Source: Adiantum capillus-veneris (taxonomy: Eukaryota > Streptophyta > Polypodiopsida > Polypodiales > Pteridaceae). Taken from it: a DNA stretch of 64,000 nucleotides. How positions within the stretch are numbered: position 1 is the first letter of the stretch; each line of letters begins with the position of its first letter. Positions 1-11,257 of the stretch are shown one piece after another. Where the stretch lies: the NCBI GenBank assembly GCA_014529385.2, contig CM043957.1, forward strand, positions 71,948,381-72,012,380, in the 5' to 3' direction. Both the position numbers and the translations under genes were made by a program. A model generated the notes under the pieces. The model was given only the letters and a program-made list of their open reading frames with translations. It was not told where the DNA came from and ran no database searches.

Positions 1-2599
1 TCACTATTTTGAACATCTAATTTCAATAGTAGGCCTATATATGGATCAATCCAAAGTGGATGCCACTTGTAATTGGTCTTCTCTAAAAGAAATTGGGAGA
101 GCTCCAACTTTTCTTGGGATATGCAGGTTTTTATTGTAGGTCCGTTAAAAACTATGCCAAAATTCTGGTTCCTATGATAGACCAACTAAAAGCCAAGAGC
201 AAATCATTTCATTAGGGAGAAGCTCAAGAGAAAATCTTCGATGTACTTAAGGCCGCTCTAACTACTACACCCATCTTAGCTATTATGGATCCAATGAAAC
301 CTTTGTGCTCGAGATAAATGCTAGTAATCAAGCTATTGGAGCCATTCTTGTGCAAGAAGAAAGGCCAATTGCATTCAAAAGCAAAAAAAAGTTGATTTAA
401 AATAGTGAAACTATTCTGCTTATGGAAGAGAAGTCTATGCAATAGTATCTGCTTTGAAAGCATGGCGGCATTATTTATGGTGTGCAATTTGAACTAGTGT
501 TTGACCATGAAAGTCTAACATGTTTTACACAACAATTTAACTTGAAGGGTCGAAAGGCCAAGTGGACTGAGATTCTTCAGGAGTATGATGCGAAGCTTTG
601 GTATTGTAAAGGATGATACAATGTGGTAGTTCATGCTCTTAGTAGAATGCCTGAGATCAACCCTCTTATGTTCACAAAACATAAAAAGTGAGTTTTTGGA
701 GACTTTGTAGAGTACATATGAGCATGATCATGCATACTCCTAGGTGTGGAGTCATGTAAAAAAGAGGGATCCTTCTCACCCAATGCTAACAATGCATCTA
801 CTTCCTCCACTCCTGGTTCTCCTCTTTTGATTGATGAGCTGACTATATGGAAGAAATGTTCCATTGATGATGGGTTCCTACTCCACAAGGGGAGAGTTTG
901 TGTACCGATAGATACAGAAATTTGGCGCCTAATTCTTTATGGATGTCATGATAGTCCAAGTGCAGGGCACCCACGTATAAAAAAGACTTCTACACTCGTA
1001 CGACTCTACTAGCTAGGCTTACATGCGGGTGTTAAAGACTATGTCTTGCATAGCCAAAAATGTCAAGTTAATAAAGTAGCACGTTGAAGGCAAGGCATCT
1101 CTTACATCCTTTTGAGGTTTCCAATGGTAAAGGGGTGAGTATCTTTATGGATGGGTTGACAACCACCATACAAGGTCATGACTAGGTATGGATGATTATA
1201 GACATGTTGACTAAACTTTGTAAGTTTATTCCAACCAAGTCTACTATTAAAACTCCATAGTTAGCCAAGTTGTTTGTAGATAGTTTGTATAGGTTATATA
1301 GATTGTCTAGTAGCATTGTGAGTGATCGTGATCCCAAGTTTTACAATAACTTTTGACGGGTTGTGTTTAACGGTTGGGAACACAACTCTATATCAATATT
1401 GCTGATCACACAGAGAGGGATGGACATACTGAACGTGTTAATCAAGTGTTAGAGGATATGGTAAGAGCATATGTTAGCAAGAAGCAATCCGATTGGAAAG
1501 ATTATCTCCCTCTTTTGGATTTCACTTATAATACTGCAAACCATGTTACAATTAGGATTAATACCTTCGTGCTTATGTATGGTTTTCAACCTAGGTCACC
1601 AGTTACAATGGGGTTGGCTATTGAGAAAATTTAGCAAGTTAAGGACTTTATCCAACAAGACCATATGGATATGCTGAAAATTGCTTGTCAAAATGTTTGA
1701 CAAGCACAAGATAGTTATAAGAAGTATGCTAATGAGAAATGTCAGCAAGTCACCTTCATGGAAGGTGAAGAGATCTTCTTGCGTGTTCCAAAGCATTCAT
1801 AAATTCAAAAAGCTGGTCTTACACCTAAGTTTTCTCCTAGGTATTGTGGTCCATTCAAACACTCAATGACATAGAGATATGGACTACAAACTTTATTTAC
1901 ATGTGCACTCTTGTATTCATTTGGTTTATCATGTAAGTCGTTTATGTAAATCATTTATCATCGAGTTTTTCATGTCAGTCGTCTACGTAAATTTGCATAG
2001 GGATGACAATGTAATCAATCATCAAGTTTTGGTAGATTTTATTGAACCTCCAACCCAATCGTATGGACGCGAGAGCATTTCCTGGCAACGTGTCCATACC
2101 TTCCCTGTCCGTTGGGGTTCTACAAACTACTCCAGCCTTGAACTAGCATAACTTCCACACCATGGCTCAATTTGAGGAGCCATTTGGAGCCTGGTTTCTA
2201 GAGAGTCTCGAGCACTACATCTTAGGGCATATTCCTTACACTTCATACACCGTTACCTGTGAACCTATTTGCCCCCCTTTGGAGCCCTCCTGGCCTAAAA
2301 AACCCCATTAAGCATACACTTTTGTAATCACCTGTCTGCCCAAGCCTTCCACCTTTGCCTTAGCCCTTTGTCATGCACTTGTATGCACCCATGGCACTAC
2401 ATAGCACACTTTTCAGGTCAGATCAACTTTGGCTGCACCATCAGTGACTATCATGATTTACGAAATCTTCATCATGTGCATCATCAAGCATTAATTGAAA
2501 GATCGACCTGAAGAAGGTGCCACTTAACAACCGTGTTCTTAATAAGAAATACCCCACTTCTTGTTCAAGGACTAAAACACTTCTACAAGAGGGGAATAA
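1..2599 (+). pseudogene. Decayed Ty3/gypsy pol, 3' half (element A)
   Basis: This is the 3' half of a Ty3/gypsy polyprotein: end of reverse transcriptase, RNase H, integrase and chromodomain-side tail. It reads in broken pieces parallel to the better copy at about 7312-9420. Visible pieces are FDHESL near 505, GRKAKWTEILQEYD near 550, LSRMPEI near 640, the integrase signatures MDGL (about 1150), SDRDPKF (about 1320) and DGHTERVN (about 1418), and DFIEPPT near 2035. Stops and frame changes are scattered throughout (for example near 395-405 and 1180), so no product is made. It keeps the integrase stretch at about 1130-1330 that the downstream copy has lost. A purine-rich tract just before 2600 is the likely plus-strand primer. 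The element runs off the left edge of the window. Confidence 0.85.
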
Positions 2600-2712
2600 T
2601 GTGAGGCCAAGGGTCGAGCATGGCCAGCGGGGAACCAATCTGGGGGCTTGTCTATATGAATAGACATGGATGGATGCGGGGAGCACAAGGTTCCCTCACT
2701 CTAGGTCTCTCA
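2600..2712 (+). repeat. 3' LTR of element A (113 bp)
   Basis: The LTR starts TGTGAGGCCAAGGG directly after the purine-rich tract and ends TCTCTCA. Its start resembles the LTR starts of elements B (TGTCAGGACA) and C (TGTCAGGCCAAGGG), and the whole unit matches the reverse complement of 9673-9793. At 113 bp it is extremely short for a coding LTR retrotransposon. The 3' boundary is inferred from the matching minus-strand copy, where a primer site follows the same end. Confidence 0.7.
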
Positions 2713-3677
2713 AGTAAACTCCCAAGGGGCTATATCTTATTTAAGTTATGCCTTTGTCAAGGGAATTTGTGGTTTTTTTTGTGTTCTTGGAGTAAAGGTT
2801 TTACACTTTTGGGTGGCATAGAGGTTCATAACTTTCTTCGTTGCCCAACAACACCTACACCCACATGAATATGCACACACATTAAAAAACTCTTAAAGAA
2901 CTGTATCCATAGAGACATGTATGCATACACGCAAATCTACGCACTTCCTACACAGGAAGAACAAGACCAAAACAACATTCAATGATGGAATATAAGCATC
3001 CCAAGCTAGTACCTGGGTGCTTATCGAAACACAACGACAACTATGCAATGACCATCGGATGTGGCGCACTCCCATGAAGGCCCAAAAGGCACTCAAGGCA
3101 ACTAGAACCATCTATCCACCTCTATATCTTAAATTTCACTTTATATTCTCTCACTAGCCGTTGTGGCCATTGGCAGGGCTAGGAGTGTCTTCTACGACTT
3201 GGCACCACATGGATTCTTGCCATGAGAGGCCAAAGTGGTGGGTAGGAGGCTTCGTCATCACAACACCATCAACATTGAATATATTAATTATAATTTGCAA
3301 ATAACCCAACACTAATTAGACCTCTCCACTCTTATATAAGGAGGCCTCTTCACACTCAAAGGATCCATTATGCATGGGACAATATATTGAGACATCACAC
3401 ATAAACACAATCTTTAAAACTCTTAGAAATATGACTCGTGTATGACTTATGACTCAACAAGGTTGGGGAGATCCATGGTACAAATTGACGCATCACATCT
3501 AGGGGACACTTTGGTAGTGAGCACTTTCGGAAGCTAGGTCAATGGAGCACTATGGCATGCATGATAAACAACACTAGAGAAGGCAACAATTGGACTTGGC
3601 ATAAGGCACCGCATGCACGAAGTTCACAATTAGTATGGGCAAGGAGTATACCATGCATCCTCTCCTCATCTACACAT
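2713..3677. other. No gene recognised between elements A and B
   Basis: I see no coding similarity here on either strand. The segment is the left flank of the element B insertion. Because the right flank (9581-9793) belongs to a minus-strand A-like element, some of this stretch may be its internal region, but I find no gag or pol motif to support that. Confidence 0.4.
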
Positions 3678-3830
3678 TGTCAGGACATCGGCAAGGCCGG
3701 ACTAGACAAGGGCAGGGCCGGGCTAGGCGGTGTGGAAAGGGAGTCCAACTAGGGCAAAGGGCCAGGGGCTTTGCTATATAATGGGTGGTTGGGTGGTGGA
3801 CTCTCAAGCTCTAGCTTCCCTTGTCTTACA
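3678..3830 (+). repeat. 5' LTR of element B (153 bp)
   Basis: The LTR starts TGTCAGG and ends CTTACA. It holds a TATA-like element (CTATATAATG, about 3774-3783), so transcription would start in its last ~30-50 bases. Relative to the 3' LTR it shows five transitions and lacks one G in a G run. Confidence 0.92.
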
Positions 3831-3831
3831 C

Positions 3832-3843
3832 TGGTATCAGAGC
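3832..3843 (+). other. Primer binding site, element B
   Basis: TGGTATCAGAGC lies one base after the 5' LTR. It is the usual plant retrotransposon primer site, complementary to the 3' end of initiator tRNA-Met. Confidence 0.9.
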
Positions 3844-4605
3844 TAAGTGCCTATTTTGGGAAAGGGGAAGGGGTGGTGCTTTCTAGCCACACAAAGCCTT
3901 GCATGTCGTGGTCCAAGACTGTGGGGATCACCCCTTGCTAAGGAGGTCGACGAGGAAGAAGCAATGTGGGCAGCGGGCTTGGCAAGGAGAGCCGTTGGGT
4001 GCAGGAGCACCAAACCAACGGTGCGCGGGCTCAACAGAGGTGCAAGGGCCTGCTGGTTGTTTCTCAACACAAGGTTGGAGCCCATCTTGCAACTCATCGT
4101 CCGCCCCCGGTGTTCCAAGCCTCTGCGTGCTACCTGCTCACGGCTATGGCCGTTTGAAGCTTGAAGTTCACACTTAAGCGCCTAAGGCCCTTGGCCTTAG
4201 GACTTCAAATTAAAAGCTTAGGGGTGATACACACCCCCACAAGGGATACATATCCAAGGGATACACACCCCTGCCACAAGCAACAAACCCGAGCACATCC
4301 GAGTGGAATCGAGACGGGGCCAGCAAGTACACGGCTTTCACAAATTCCCTGTGTGCTGACTGCAGAAATTCAGCACGCCGATAAAAGCTTCATAAGCGGA
4401 TTCATTGGCGACAGTAGTTCTCAAATTGATTGCGATCGAAAGCAATACCACTCGACAAGTACCTGCACGGTTGAAATTTTGGATCGTTTTCAATTTGGAC
4501 AATCGACGTAATTAGCAAGGCTAATTGATCTTAATTAGCCTTGGCGGTGCATCCTACATCTACAGGTATTTTTTCTTGCTATTCCTTCCACTACACTGTG
4601 TCGCC

Positions 4606-5682
4606 ATGGATTCGGATATCAATATGACATTCGATTTTGAGCAAAGTACTCCTGATCCTACCAATGATGGCATGCGGCCGGATCCTCTCAAGGAGAGTAC
4701 CCACGACGCTACGGCAGGTGAAGATACTTACGAATTGCTCGATATTCAAGAATTTCGTGCACTTCAGACACGCATGACAGTCATGGATAAAAATTTTAAA
4801 GCTTAAATGAAAATGTTACTAAACTATCCACATTAGTAATTCAATTAATGCAACAACAGTCCAAGAGTCTTGCTGACACGCACATGCATGAGCACGTTGC
4901 TACACAAGGGCAAGGCATGTCAAATCTAGGGCAGGGCCCAAATGCTAATACGTTGCATACTCTCAGTGCAAAAGGGGTGGATGAATTGTTAAAAAACACC
5001 AAACCATCGATTTTTAAGGGAGAAAACCGAGACCGGAAGAAGGATGTAGTGAATATCTTTCTCAACAAGTGGGATGGAATTCACACCTTACGGCGTACTC
5101 CGGATGCAGTCAGAGCTTTGCAAACGAGCTTAACTCTGGAAGGCAAGGCCTACAAATGGTGGATGTCTCTTAAGGAGAAGAACATCATACCACAGAGTTG
5201 GACGGCTTGGGACACATGTTCCATGCACCAATACCCATCACTACTTGAATATATCTCTCACTATCGGGACGTTATCCTCAAGTTGGAAGGCTTAGATACC
5301 TTTCAACAAGTACGGGGGTTCATACGAGGTCTGACACCCGAGCTTAAGAAGTATGTCAAGACCCAAGACCCTAAAACACTTGAGGAAGCCATAGTGAAAG
5401 CACATATTCATGATGATCCTGATGAAAAGAAAACACATAATAGTCACGTGCCTGCTAATATACATGGTAATACACGCACTCAGTATGGGCACAATAAAAG
5501 AAAATTTCTAGCTGCCAATTTCAGATGCATCTAAAAAACCCAAGGGGTCCAGGGGTCCTCTCTCTCCTGAGGACTTTGATAAAGCCAAGAAAGAAAAATT
5601 ATGTTTTCAATCTTTAGGAAGAGGTCATGGCAAAAAGGATTGTCCCAAGCGGATCTCTGCTGCTCAGGGCAAGGAGAAAGCA
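4606..5682 (+). pseudogene. gag of element B (broken)
   Basis: Gag forms the particle that packages element RNA. The reading starts MDSDINMTFDFEQS at 4606 and stops at 4804-4806; it resumes at 4848 and runs to 5534 with the retrotransposon gag core (EGKAYKWWMSLK near residue 100, then RGFIRGLTPELKKYV). A third segment contains the zinc knuckle at about 5597-5640, read as [14 protein letters not shown]. In a normal CX2CX4HX4C knuckle the second position is Cys; here it is Ser, so zinc binding is probably lost. At least two frame or stop lesions separate the parts. The family assignment is firm; the exact start is inferred from the first ATG with gag-like coding. Confidence 0.8.
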
Positions 5683-7200
5683 GTGCACACGGTGCAACTA
5701 CTGCCTCTTGAGTCTTCTTCACAATTATCTAATGTGGAAGTAACACACACTGAGGTGGTGCATGAATGTTGTCTCATAGCTTCCATGTTGCAACCACCTT
5801 TGGACCACATGAGTATGCACGGATATCTACAAGGTCACAAGGTGTGCATCTCGGTAGATGACGGTGCTACTCACAATTTCATCAATTACGGATTGGTGAA
5901 AAAACTCAAACTGCCTCAAACTCCGAGTACCCACCACTACAAGGTAGCAATGATGAATGGACATGATACTGAAATATGGGATACTCAATGCCGAGTTGTT
6001 CCATTGGAAGTACAAGGGTACTCCACATGTTCGGATTTTCAGGTTATGAACATGGAAAGGGTTGATGTGGTTCTTGGTAGGGAGTGGTTGCATAGCCTAG
6101 GACCATCACTGAAGCATAGCTATGAGCACAACAGCTTGATGTTTGAATCCCATGGCGTACATGTGTTGTTGTTAGGAAAAAAAGATATACCTTCATCACC
6201 ATTGATTTGTACCGCTACCGCTGAGCTTATGCAGCTCGTTTCTGATAATGAAATAGATCAGGTTTTGTTGTGTTACTCGCTGTCTCATTTTCTTTCTAAC
6301 ATTGAGTTTGTTGAACATTCCTCAACGCCACATGATTCTCTCTCCTCTATTCCACCAATTGTTAATTCTAAACAAGCAAACGTTGCTAGTCAATTACAGA
6401 AAAAAAAATATACCTTCATCACCATTGATTGTACCGCTACCGCTGAGCTTATGCAGCTCGTTTCTGATAATGAAATAGATCAGGTTTTGTTGTGTTACTC
6501 GCTGTCTCATTTTCTTTCTAACATTGAGTTTGTTGAACATTCCTCAACGCCACATGATTCTCTCTCCTCTATTCCACCAATTGTTAATTCTAAACAAGCA
6601 AACGTTGCTAGTCAATTACAGAAATTGTTAAAGGAATTTCAAGATGTATTTCCTAATGATTTGCAATCAGGATTACCGCCGACACGATCAGTACAACATA
6701 GCATTGACGTGGTTGCAGGCTGTAAACCTGTTAGTAAACCACCTTACCATATGAGTTATTCAGAAGCTGCTGAGGTGGAACGTCAACTTGCTGACTACCT
6801 TAGCAGAGCGTTTATACAACCCAGTTCTTCACCATGGGCTTCGCCTATCCTCTTGGTGAAGGAAAAAGATAGCAGTATACGCATGTGCGTAGACTACCAT
6901 GGCTTAGATGCGATTACAATTAAGAACAAATACCCATTGCCCAGAGTAGATGAGTTGTTTGATAAGCTCACTCATGCTCGCATTTTTATGAAAATAGACT
7001 TGCGGTCAGGATATCACCAAGTCCATATTCGACTTGCCGATATACCCAAAACTGCATTCCAAACACGGTTTGGACACTACGAGTTCTTGGTGATGCCCTT
7101 TGGGTTAACCAATGTGCGCCCAACATTCATGACACTTATGGATAGTGTCTTGAAGCATATTTGGCAAATTTGTCATTGTTTTCCCTCATGATATCCTAGT
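5683..7200 (+). pseudogene. Protease and reverse transcriptase of element B
   Basis: An open stretch of about 500 codons encodes an aspartic protease and most of a Ty3/gypsy RT. The protease signature reads VDDGATHNF at about residues 57-65; the usual D-S/T-G triad is D-D-G here. RT follows an in-frame duplicated linker: [40 protein letters not shown] and [10 protein letters not shown] are all recognisable. The frame is lost near 7165; in the shifted frame the catalytic box that should be YxDD-like reads FPHDIL, followed by an in-frame TAG. The enzyme is therefore dead at the catalytic aspartates. Confidence 0.9.
6186..6624 (+). repeat. 222-bp tandem duplication inside pol of element B
   Basis: The segment from TATACCTTCATCACCATTGA to CAATTACAGAAA occurs twice, about 6186-6402 and 6409-6624. 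The copies appear identical except for one T in the T run after CATTGAT and a different A-run length. That single-base difference puts both copies in the same reading frame, so the linker region beginning [17 protein letters not shown] appears twice in the protein. It lies between protease and RT. Confidence 0.95.
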
Positions 7201-7243
7201 CTAGTGCTTCTGAAGAAGAACCACTTACAACAGTCGGGCATGT

Positions 7244-7957
7244 TTGAGTGTTTTACGCACAAACAAATTATATGCCAAGGAATCTAAAAGTGATTTTCTA
7301 AAAGATGAAATTCATTATTTAGGGCATGTTATTTCAGCTAACGGGCTATATATGGATCAATCCAAAGTGGATACCATCCGGAAATGGCCTTCTCCTAAAA
7401 ATCTGAAAGAATTACAAATATTTTTAGGATTTGCAAGTTTTTACCGAAGGTTTGTTAAAAAATATGCTCAAATTGTTATTCCTATGACGGATCAACTAAA
7501 AGGCAAAGGTAAAGCTTTTCAGTGGGGATCCGCTCAACATCACAGTTTCGATACGCTCAAGGAGGCATTAGCTACAACTCCTATACTGGCTATCGTAGAT
7601 CCTTTGAAACCATTCGTTTTGGAAATGGATGCTATTGACCGTGCTATTGGAGCAGTTCTGTTGCAAGACGGACGGCCAATTGCATTTGAAAGCAAGAAGC
7701 TTGATGCAGCTCAGCAGAACTATTCTGCTTACGAATGCGAACTCTTTGCAATAGTGTCTGCCTTAAAAACATGGCGGCATTATCTGTATGGTGCTCAGTT
7801 TGAGATTGTGTTTGACCATGAAAGCATCAAATGGTTTACACAACAAACGGATTTGAAGGGTCGAAAAGCCAGGTGGATCGAGATTCTTCAAGAATATGAT
7901 GCCAAGCTAAGGTATCGCAAAGGCCGGTACAATGTCGTGGCAGACTCTCTAAGTTGA
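7244..7957 (+). pseudogene. RT thumb and RNase H of element B
   Basis: This continues pol in a new frame. It contains HYLGHVISANGLYMD, FLGFASFYRRFVKKYA, the RNase H segment FVLEMDAIDRAIGAVLLQDG, FESKKLDAAQQNYSAYE and FDHESIKWF, all typical of Ty3/gypsy RNase H. The frame ends at TGA (7955-7957) where element A keeps an Arg codon in LSRMPEI, so this is a point nonsense change. The first ATG of this block has no meaning as a start; it is an internal piece of the polyprotein. Confidence 0.9.
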
Positions 7958-8082
7958 ATGCCAGAGATCAATTCGCTCTTGTTCACGAAACTTCGTAGTG
8001 AATTTTTAGATTCTCTCAAAGGCAAATATGAGCATGATGAAGCATATTCCAAAGTGTGGAGCCATGTTCAAAAGAGGGATCC

Positions 8083-8215
8083 TTCTCACTCCAATGATGG
8101 TAGTGTACAGTTAACCAATGATGGTAGTGTACAGTTAACCTCCTTCTCACTCCAATGATGGTAGTGTTCAAAAGAGGGATCCTTCTCACTCCAATGATGG
8201 TAGTGTACATTTAAC
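8083..8215 (+). repeat. Short tandem repeat in the RNase H-integrase spacer
   Basis: Several imperfect copies of a unit containing CAATGATGGTAGTGTACAGT lie in tandem, together with a repeated GAGGGATCCTTCTCACTCCA unit. Element A has only a single, diverged version at about 765-790, so the expansion happened on the element B branch. Confidence 0.85.
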
Positions 8216-8299
8216 CTCCACACCTAGTTCTCCTTTATCAAGTGATGGAAGCATTTCACCATCAACAATGGGTACCTACTCCATAAGGGGACAGTTTTT

Positions 8300-9469
8300 G
8301 TACCAACGGACACAGACATTCGGCCCCAAATTTTTTATGAATGTCATGATAGTCCAAGTGCAAGGCACTCGGGGATTAGAAAAACTTATGCTCTCGTACG
8401 ACGACAATTTTACTGGCCAGGTATACATGGCTTTGTTCAAGCTTATGTCTTGCATTGCCAAAAATGTCAAGTTATCAAAGCAGAGCGCCTGAAAGCAGGA
8501 GGACTCTTACATCCTTTGGAGATTCCCAATAGAAAATGGACCATGATCCCAAGTTTAACAGCCACTTCTAGAGAGCTGTATTTAAACGATTGGGTACACA
8601 ACTGAACCTCAGTACACCTGATCATCTAGAAACAGATGGTCAGACGGAACGAGTTAACTAGGTGCTAGAGGATATGCTAAGAGCATACGTAAGCAAAAAA
8701 CAGTCAGACTGGGAAGAATACTTACCTATTCTCGAGTTGGCCTACAACAGTGCTAAGCATGTCACAATAGGCTTTAGTCCTTTCATGCTCATGTAACGGT
8801 TTCAACCTAGGTCACCAATTACGGTGGGGTTGGCAACCGAAAAACTCCAACAGGTTAAGGATTTTCTCCAAGACCACATGGATATGCTTAAACTTGCTCG
8901 TCAGAATTTTCGACAAGCACATGATCGGTATAAGAAGTACGCTGATGAGAAACGTCAACAAGTTACCTTCGAAGAAGGGGAGGAAGTATTTTTACGTGTG
9001 CCAGAACATTCAGAAAGTCTGAAAATTGGGCCTACACGTAAATTATCTCCCCGATATTCTGGGCCTTTCAAAATACTCAAGCGAGTAGGTGATCGTGCCT
9101 ACAAATTATTACTACCTTCACATTCTCGCATTCATCCGGTGTTTCATGTAAGCCGTTTACATAAGCGGTTACATGGGGACGACAATGTCATTGACCAACA
9201 GGTTTTGGTTGATTTCATTGAGCCTCCTACCTTACCGCATGAACCTGAACGTGTTCTTGATTATCATGAGTTGCGTACACGTCATCACGTACGTCAACAA
9301 GCCTTAATCAAGTGGAAGACCGACCTGAAGAAGGTGCCACTTGGGAAAACATTAGTGTTCTTAAGAAGAAGTTCCCCACTTTTGTTTTTGAGGACGAAAA
9401 CTCTTCTTAAGGGGGGAGTAATGTCAGGACACCGGCAAGGCCGGATTAGACAAGGGCAGGGCCGGGGCT
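8300..9469 (+). pseudogene. Integrase and chromodomain-like tail of element B
   Basis: The integrase H2C2 zinc region reads CHDSPSARHSGIRKT, FYWPGIH, HCQKCQV at about 8339-8480. At about 8535 the sequence jumps from the post-zinc linker (HPLEIPNRKW) straight to DHDPKF. The ~200 bp that carry the first catalytic Asp, still visible in element A, are missing. The second Asp (DHDPKF) and the Glu region (DGQTERVN, about 8637) remain, with stops between. From 8824 an open stretch covers the C-terminal integrase part (KLSPRYSGPFKILKRVG, HPVFHVSRL) and a chromodomain-like end (ERVLDYHELRTRHHVRQQ, then LIKWK). This architecture marks a chromovirus-type element. Confidence 0.87.
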
Positions 9470-9575
9470 AGGCGGTGTGGAAAGGGAGTCCAACTAAGGC
9501 AAAGGGCTAGGGGCTTTGCTATATAATGGGTGGTTGGGTGGTGGACTCTCAGGCTCTAGCTTCCCTTGTCTTACA
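9422..9575 (+). repeat. 3' LTR of element B (154 bp)
   Basis: It starts TGTCAGG immediately after the purine tract, ends CTTACA and is followed by the CACAT duplication. It matches 3678-3830 apart from five transitions and one extra G. Confidence 0.92.
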
Positions 9576-9659
9576 CACATGCCAAGCTTGGCTTTCTCTC
9601 CTTCATCTTCTTCTCCATGCCCTTGCATGCATGCAAAAACTACCCCCAATTGAATTGTA

Positions 9660-9793
9660 GCTCTGATACCAGTGAGAGACCTAGAGTGAGGGAACCTTGT
9701 CCCCCCCCCCCCCCCCCATCCATACCTATCTATTCATATGGGAAGGCCCTCGCATTGGCTTCCCACTAGCCATGTCTGACCCTTGGCCTCACA
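9660..9793 (-). mobile_element. Minus-strand short LTR plus primer site of an A-like gypsy element
   Basis: Read on the minus strand, 9793-9673 is an LTR (TGTGAGGCCAAGGG ... TCTCTCA, about 121 bp) matching the LTR of element A at 2600-2712. One base later comes TGGTATCAGAGC (9671-9660), so this is a 5' LTR end with leader, not just a solo LTR. The leader runs to 9581, where element B was inserted. An expanded C tract (about 9702-9717) sits within the LTR. The rest of this older element is not recognisable on the far side of B. Confidence 0.8.
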
Positions 9794-11049
9794 TTACTAG
9801 TCATCAAGGGACCACAAATATAGGAGTAAGAAACCTGCTTAGGCATGAATTTATGGTTGTCACAAGTAGTGCACTTGTAAAGGAAGATTTTACCTTCACA
9901 TGTACCCTTTCAAAACCACAATTTCAAAGCATACATCTCCCACAAAACATATGGGCTTCTTGTGTACACCGTGGGAAAAGGGTCGCTTTAAAACCGCAAA
10001 AATTATCTACAATAATTGCAATAAGAGTACTGATTATGGCCAAATCCAACATTACACACAACTATGTGCAAAATTGAGTCAAGAAAGTGGTTCTCTAGGT
10101 AATATTACATTGAGGAAGCTAGTCAAGGGCAAAAAGTGGCATGAGAGAGCAAGAGGGAGACCCAACGACCTACAAAGCTTTCTTTAAAAAAAACTCTTTT
10201 AAGTTTTTCTCATAAGGTTTACTTAGATACAAGTAGCATCTCAAACAACCCACATACATCCACATAAGGTAATTCACACATAAGGAAGCTAAAAATCCCA
10301 CAAACCATGTTTGCACGTAAAAATTTACAAAAATAGGGTGTTCAAGATGCACCTAGCCTAGTTTTCCACACCCCATGTGTACCAAATCATTCAAGATCAG
10401 TAGCAAAAAAGAGAAGGTGTAAACCAAGTGATGGGGTCTTTTTTCCCTTCATAATCAACAACCACATCAGAATTTTCTTTGGAGAAGGACTCATCTTCAA
10501 TCACAGACATCAAGCTTGCAAAATACTTCAACATGTAGTCATGCATGTTGGAATTGAGTATAAAAATAAAACTCAAGGGTACACAAAGTGAGCACGATAA
10601 GATTATTGTTCATCATGTGTTAGGATTGTGGCCTTTGTTTGGCCTATATCGACAATTGGTGTGTGAATCATCTCTTCTACCACGTGTGGGCATGTCCTAG
10701 GTAGAACCAAAAGGCCAGTACCCTCCATGGATTACATGGGTTTGACTAGGGAGCATTAGTTTTTCATTAGCCAGTAATTAGAAAATGCATTAAGCATTTA
10801 CCTCTTTGCTAGATAGACTAGGAGCAATCTCTCTCTATCCCCAATTAGTTGAATTAATCTTTCCTTCATACTTTGTGCACAATTTTTGGGTGTTTTATGC
10901 ATGCTTTGATCTCTCAATTAAATCCACTCTGCAAATAATTTGTTTGCATGGATCATGTGTGAAGGAAGTGCTCATAGAGCTCTTTCCGGCAGGCCTATAA
11001 CCTCTGCATTCAAAGGCTAGGAGCCCATCAACCTTTTTATGCCATAAAC

Positions 11050-11050
<1 letters not shown>
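9794..11050. other. Non-coding stretch, no gene seen
   Basis: No protein similarity is visible. At about 10625-10685 there is a diverged copy of the sequence tandemly duplicated at 12275-12535 (GATTGTGGCCTTTG, then CATCTCTTCTAC), suggesting debris of the same LTR-like repeat. Confidence 0.4.
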
Positions 11051-11133
<83 letters not shown>

Positions 11134-11134
11134 G
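11051..11134. repeat. (GT)n(GA)n microsatellite
   Basis: About 30 bp of GT dinucleotides pass directly into about 50 bp of GA dinucleotides. Confidence 0.97.
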
Positions 11135-11236
11135 TTATGTGTGTGCATTCATTACTAGAGCAAGCTCATAAGCCTAATTTTAGGCTCCCTAAAGCAAGCA
11201 AGTCCAAAAGGTGGCATGGCCACATAACCCTTATTT

Positions 11237-11257
11237 GGGGGGGGGGGGGGGGGGGGG
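11237..11257. repeat. Poly-G tract (21 G)
   Basis: A homopolymer run of about 21 G. Such runs are also prone to length error in sequencing. Confidence 0.95.

Larger units (their letters stand above)
3678..9575 (+). mobile_element. Complete Ty3/gypsy chromodomain-type retrotransposon with ~153-bp LTRs (element B)
   Basis: This element has two near-identical LTRs, a perfect 5-bp target duplication CACAT (3673-3677 and 9576-9580), a tRNA-Met primer site (3832-3843) and a purine tract AAGGGGGGAGTA before the 3' LTR. The domain order is gag, protease, RT, RNase H, integrase, chromodomain-like tail, which is the Ty3/gypsy order. The LTRs differ by five transitions and one indel, so it is not recent. 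It is inactive: gag, the RT active site, the RNase H-integrase junction and the integrase core are all damaged. It inserted next to the primer site and LTR of an older minus-strand element. Confidence 0.93.

Noticed and set aside
3843-4177. Open frames on both strands around 3.85-4.17 kb
   Set aside because: GC-rich leader of element B between the primer site and gag; frames overlap on both strands and match nothing.
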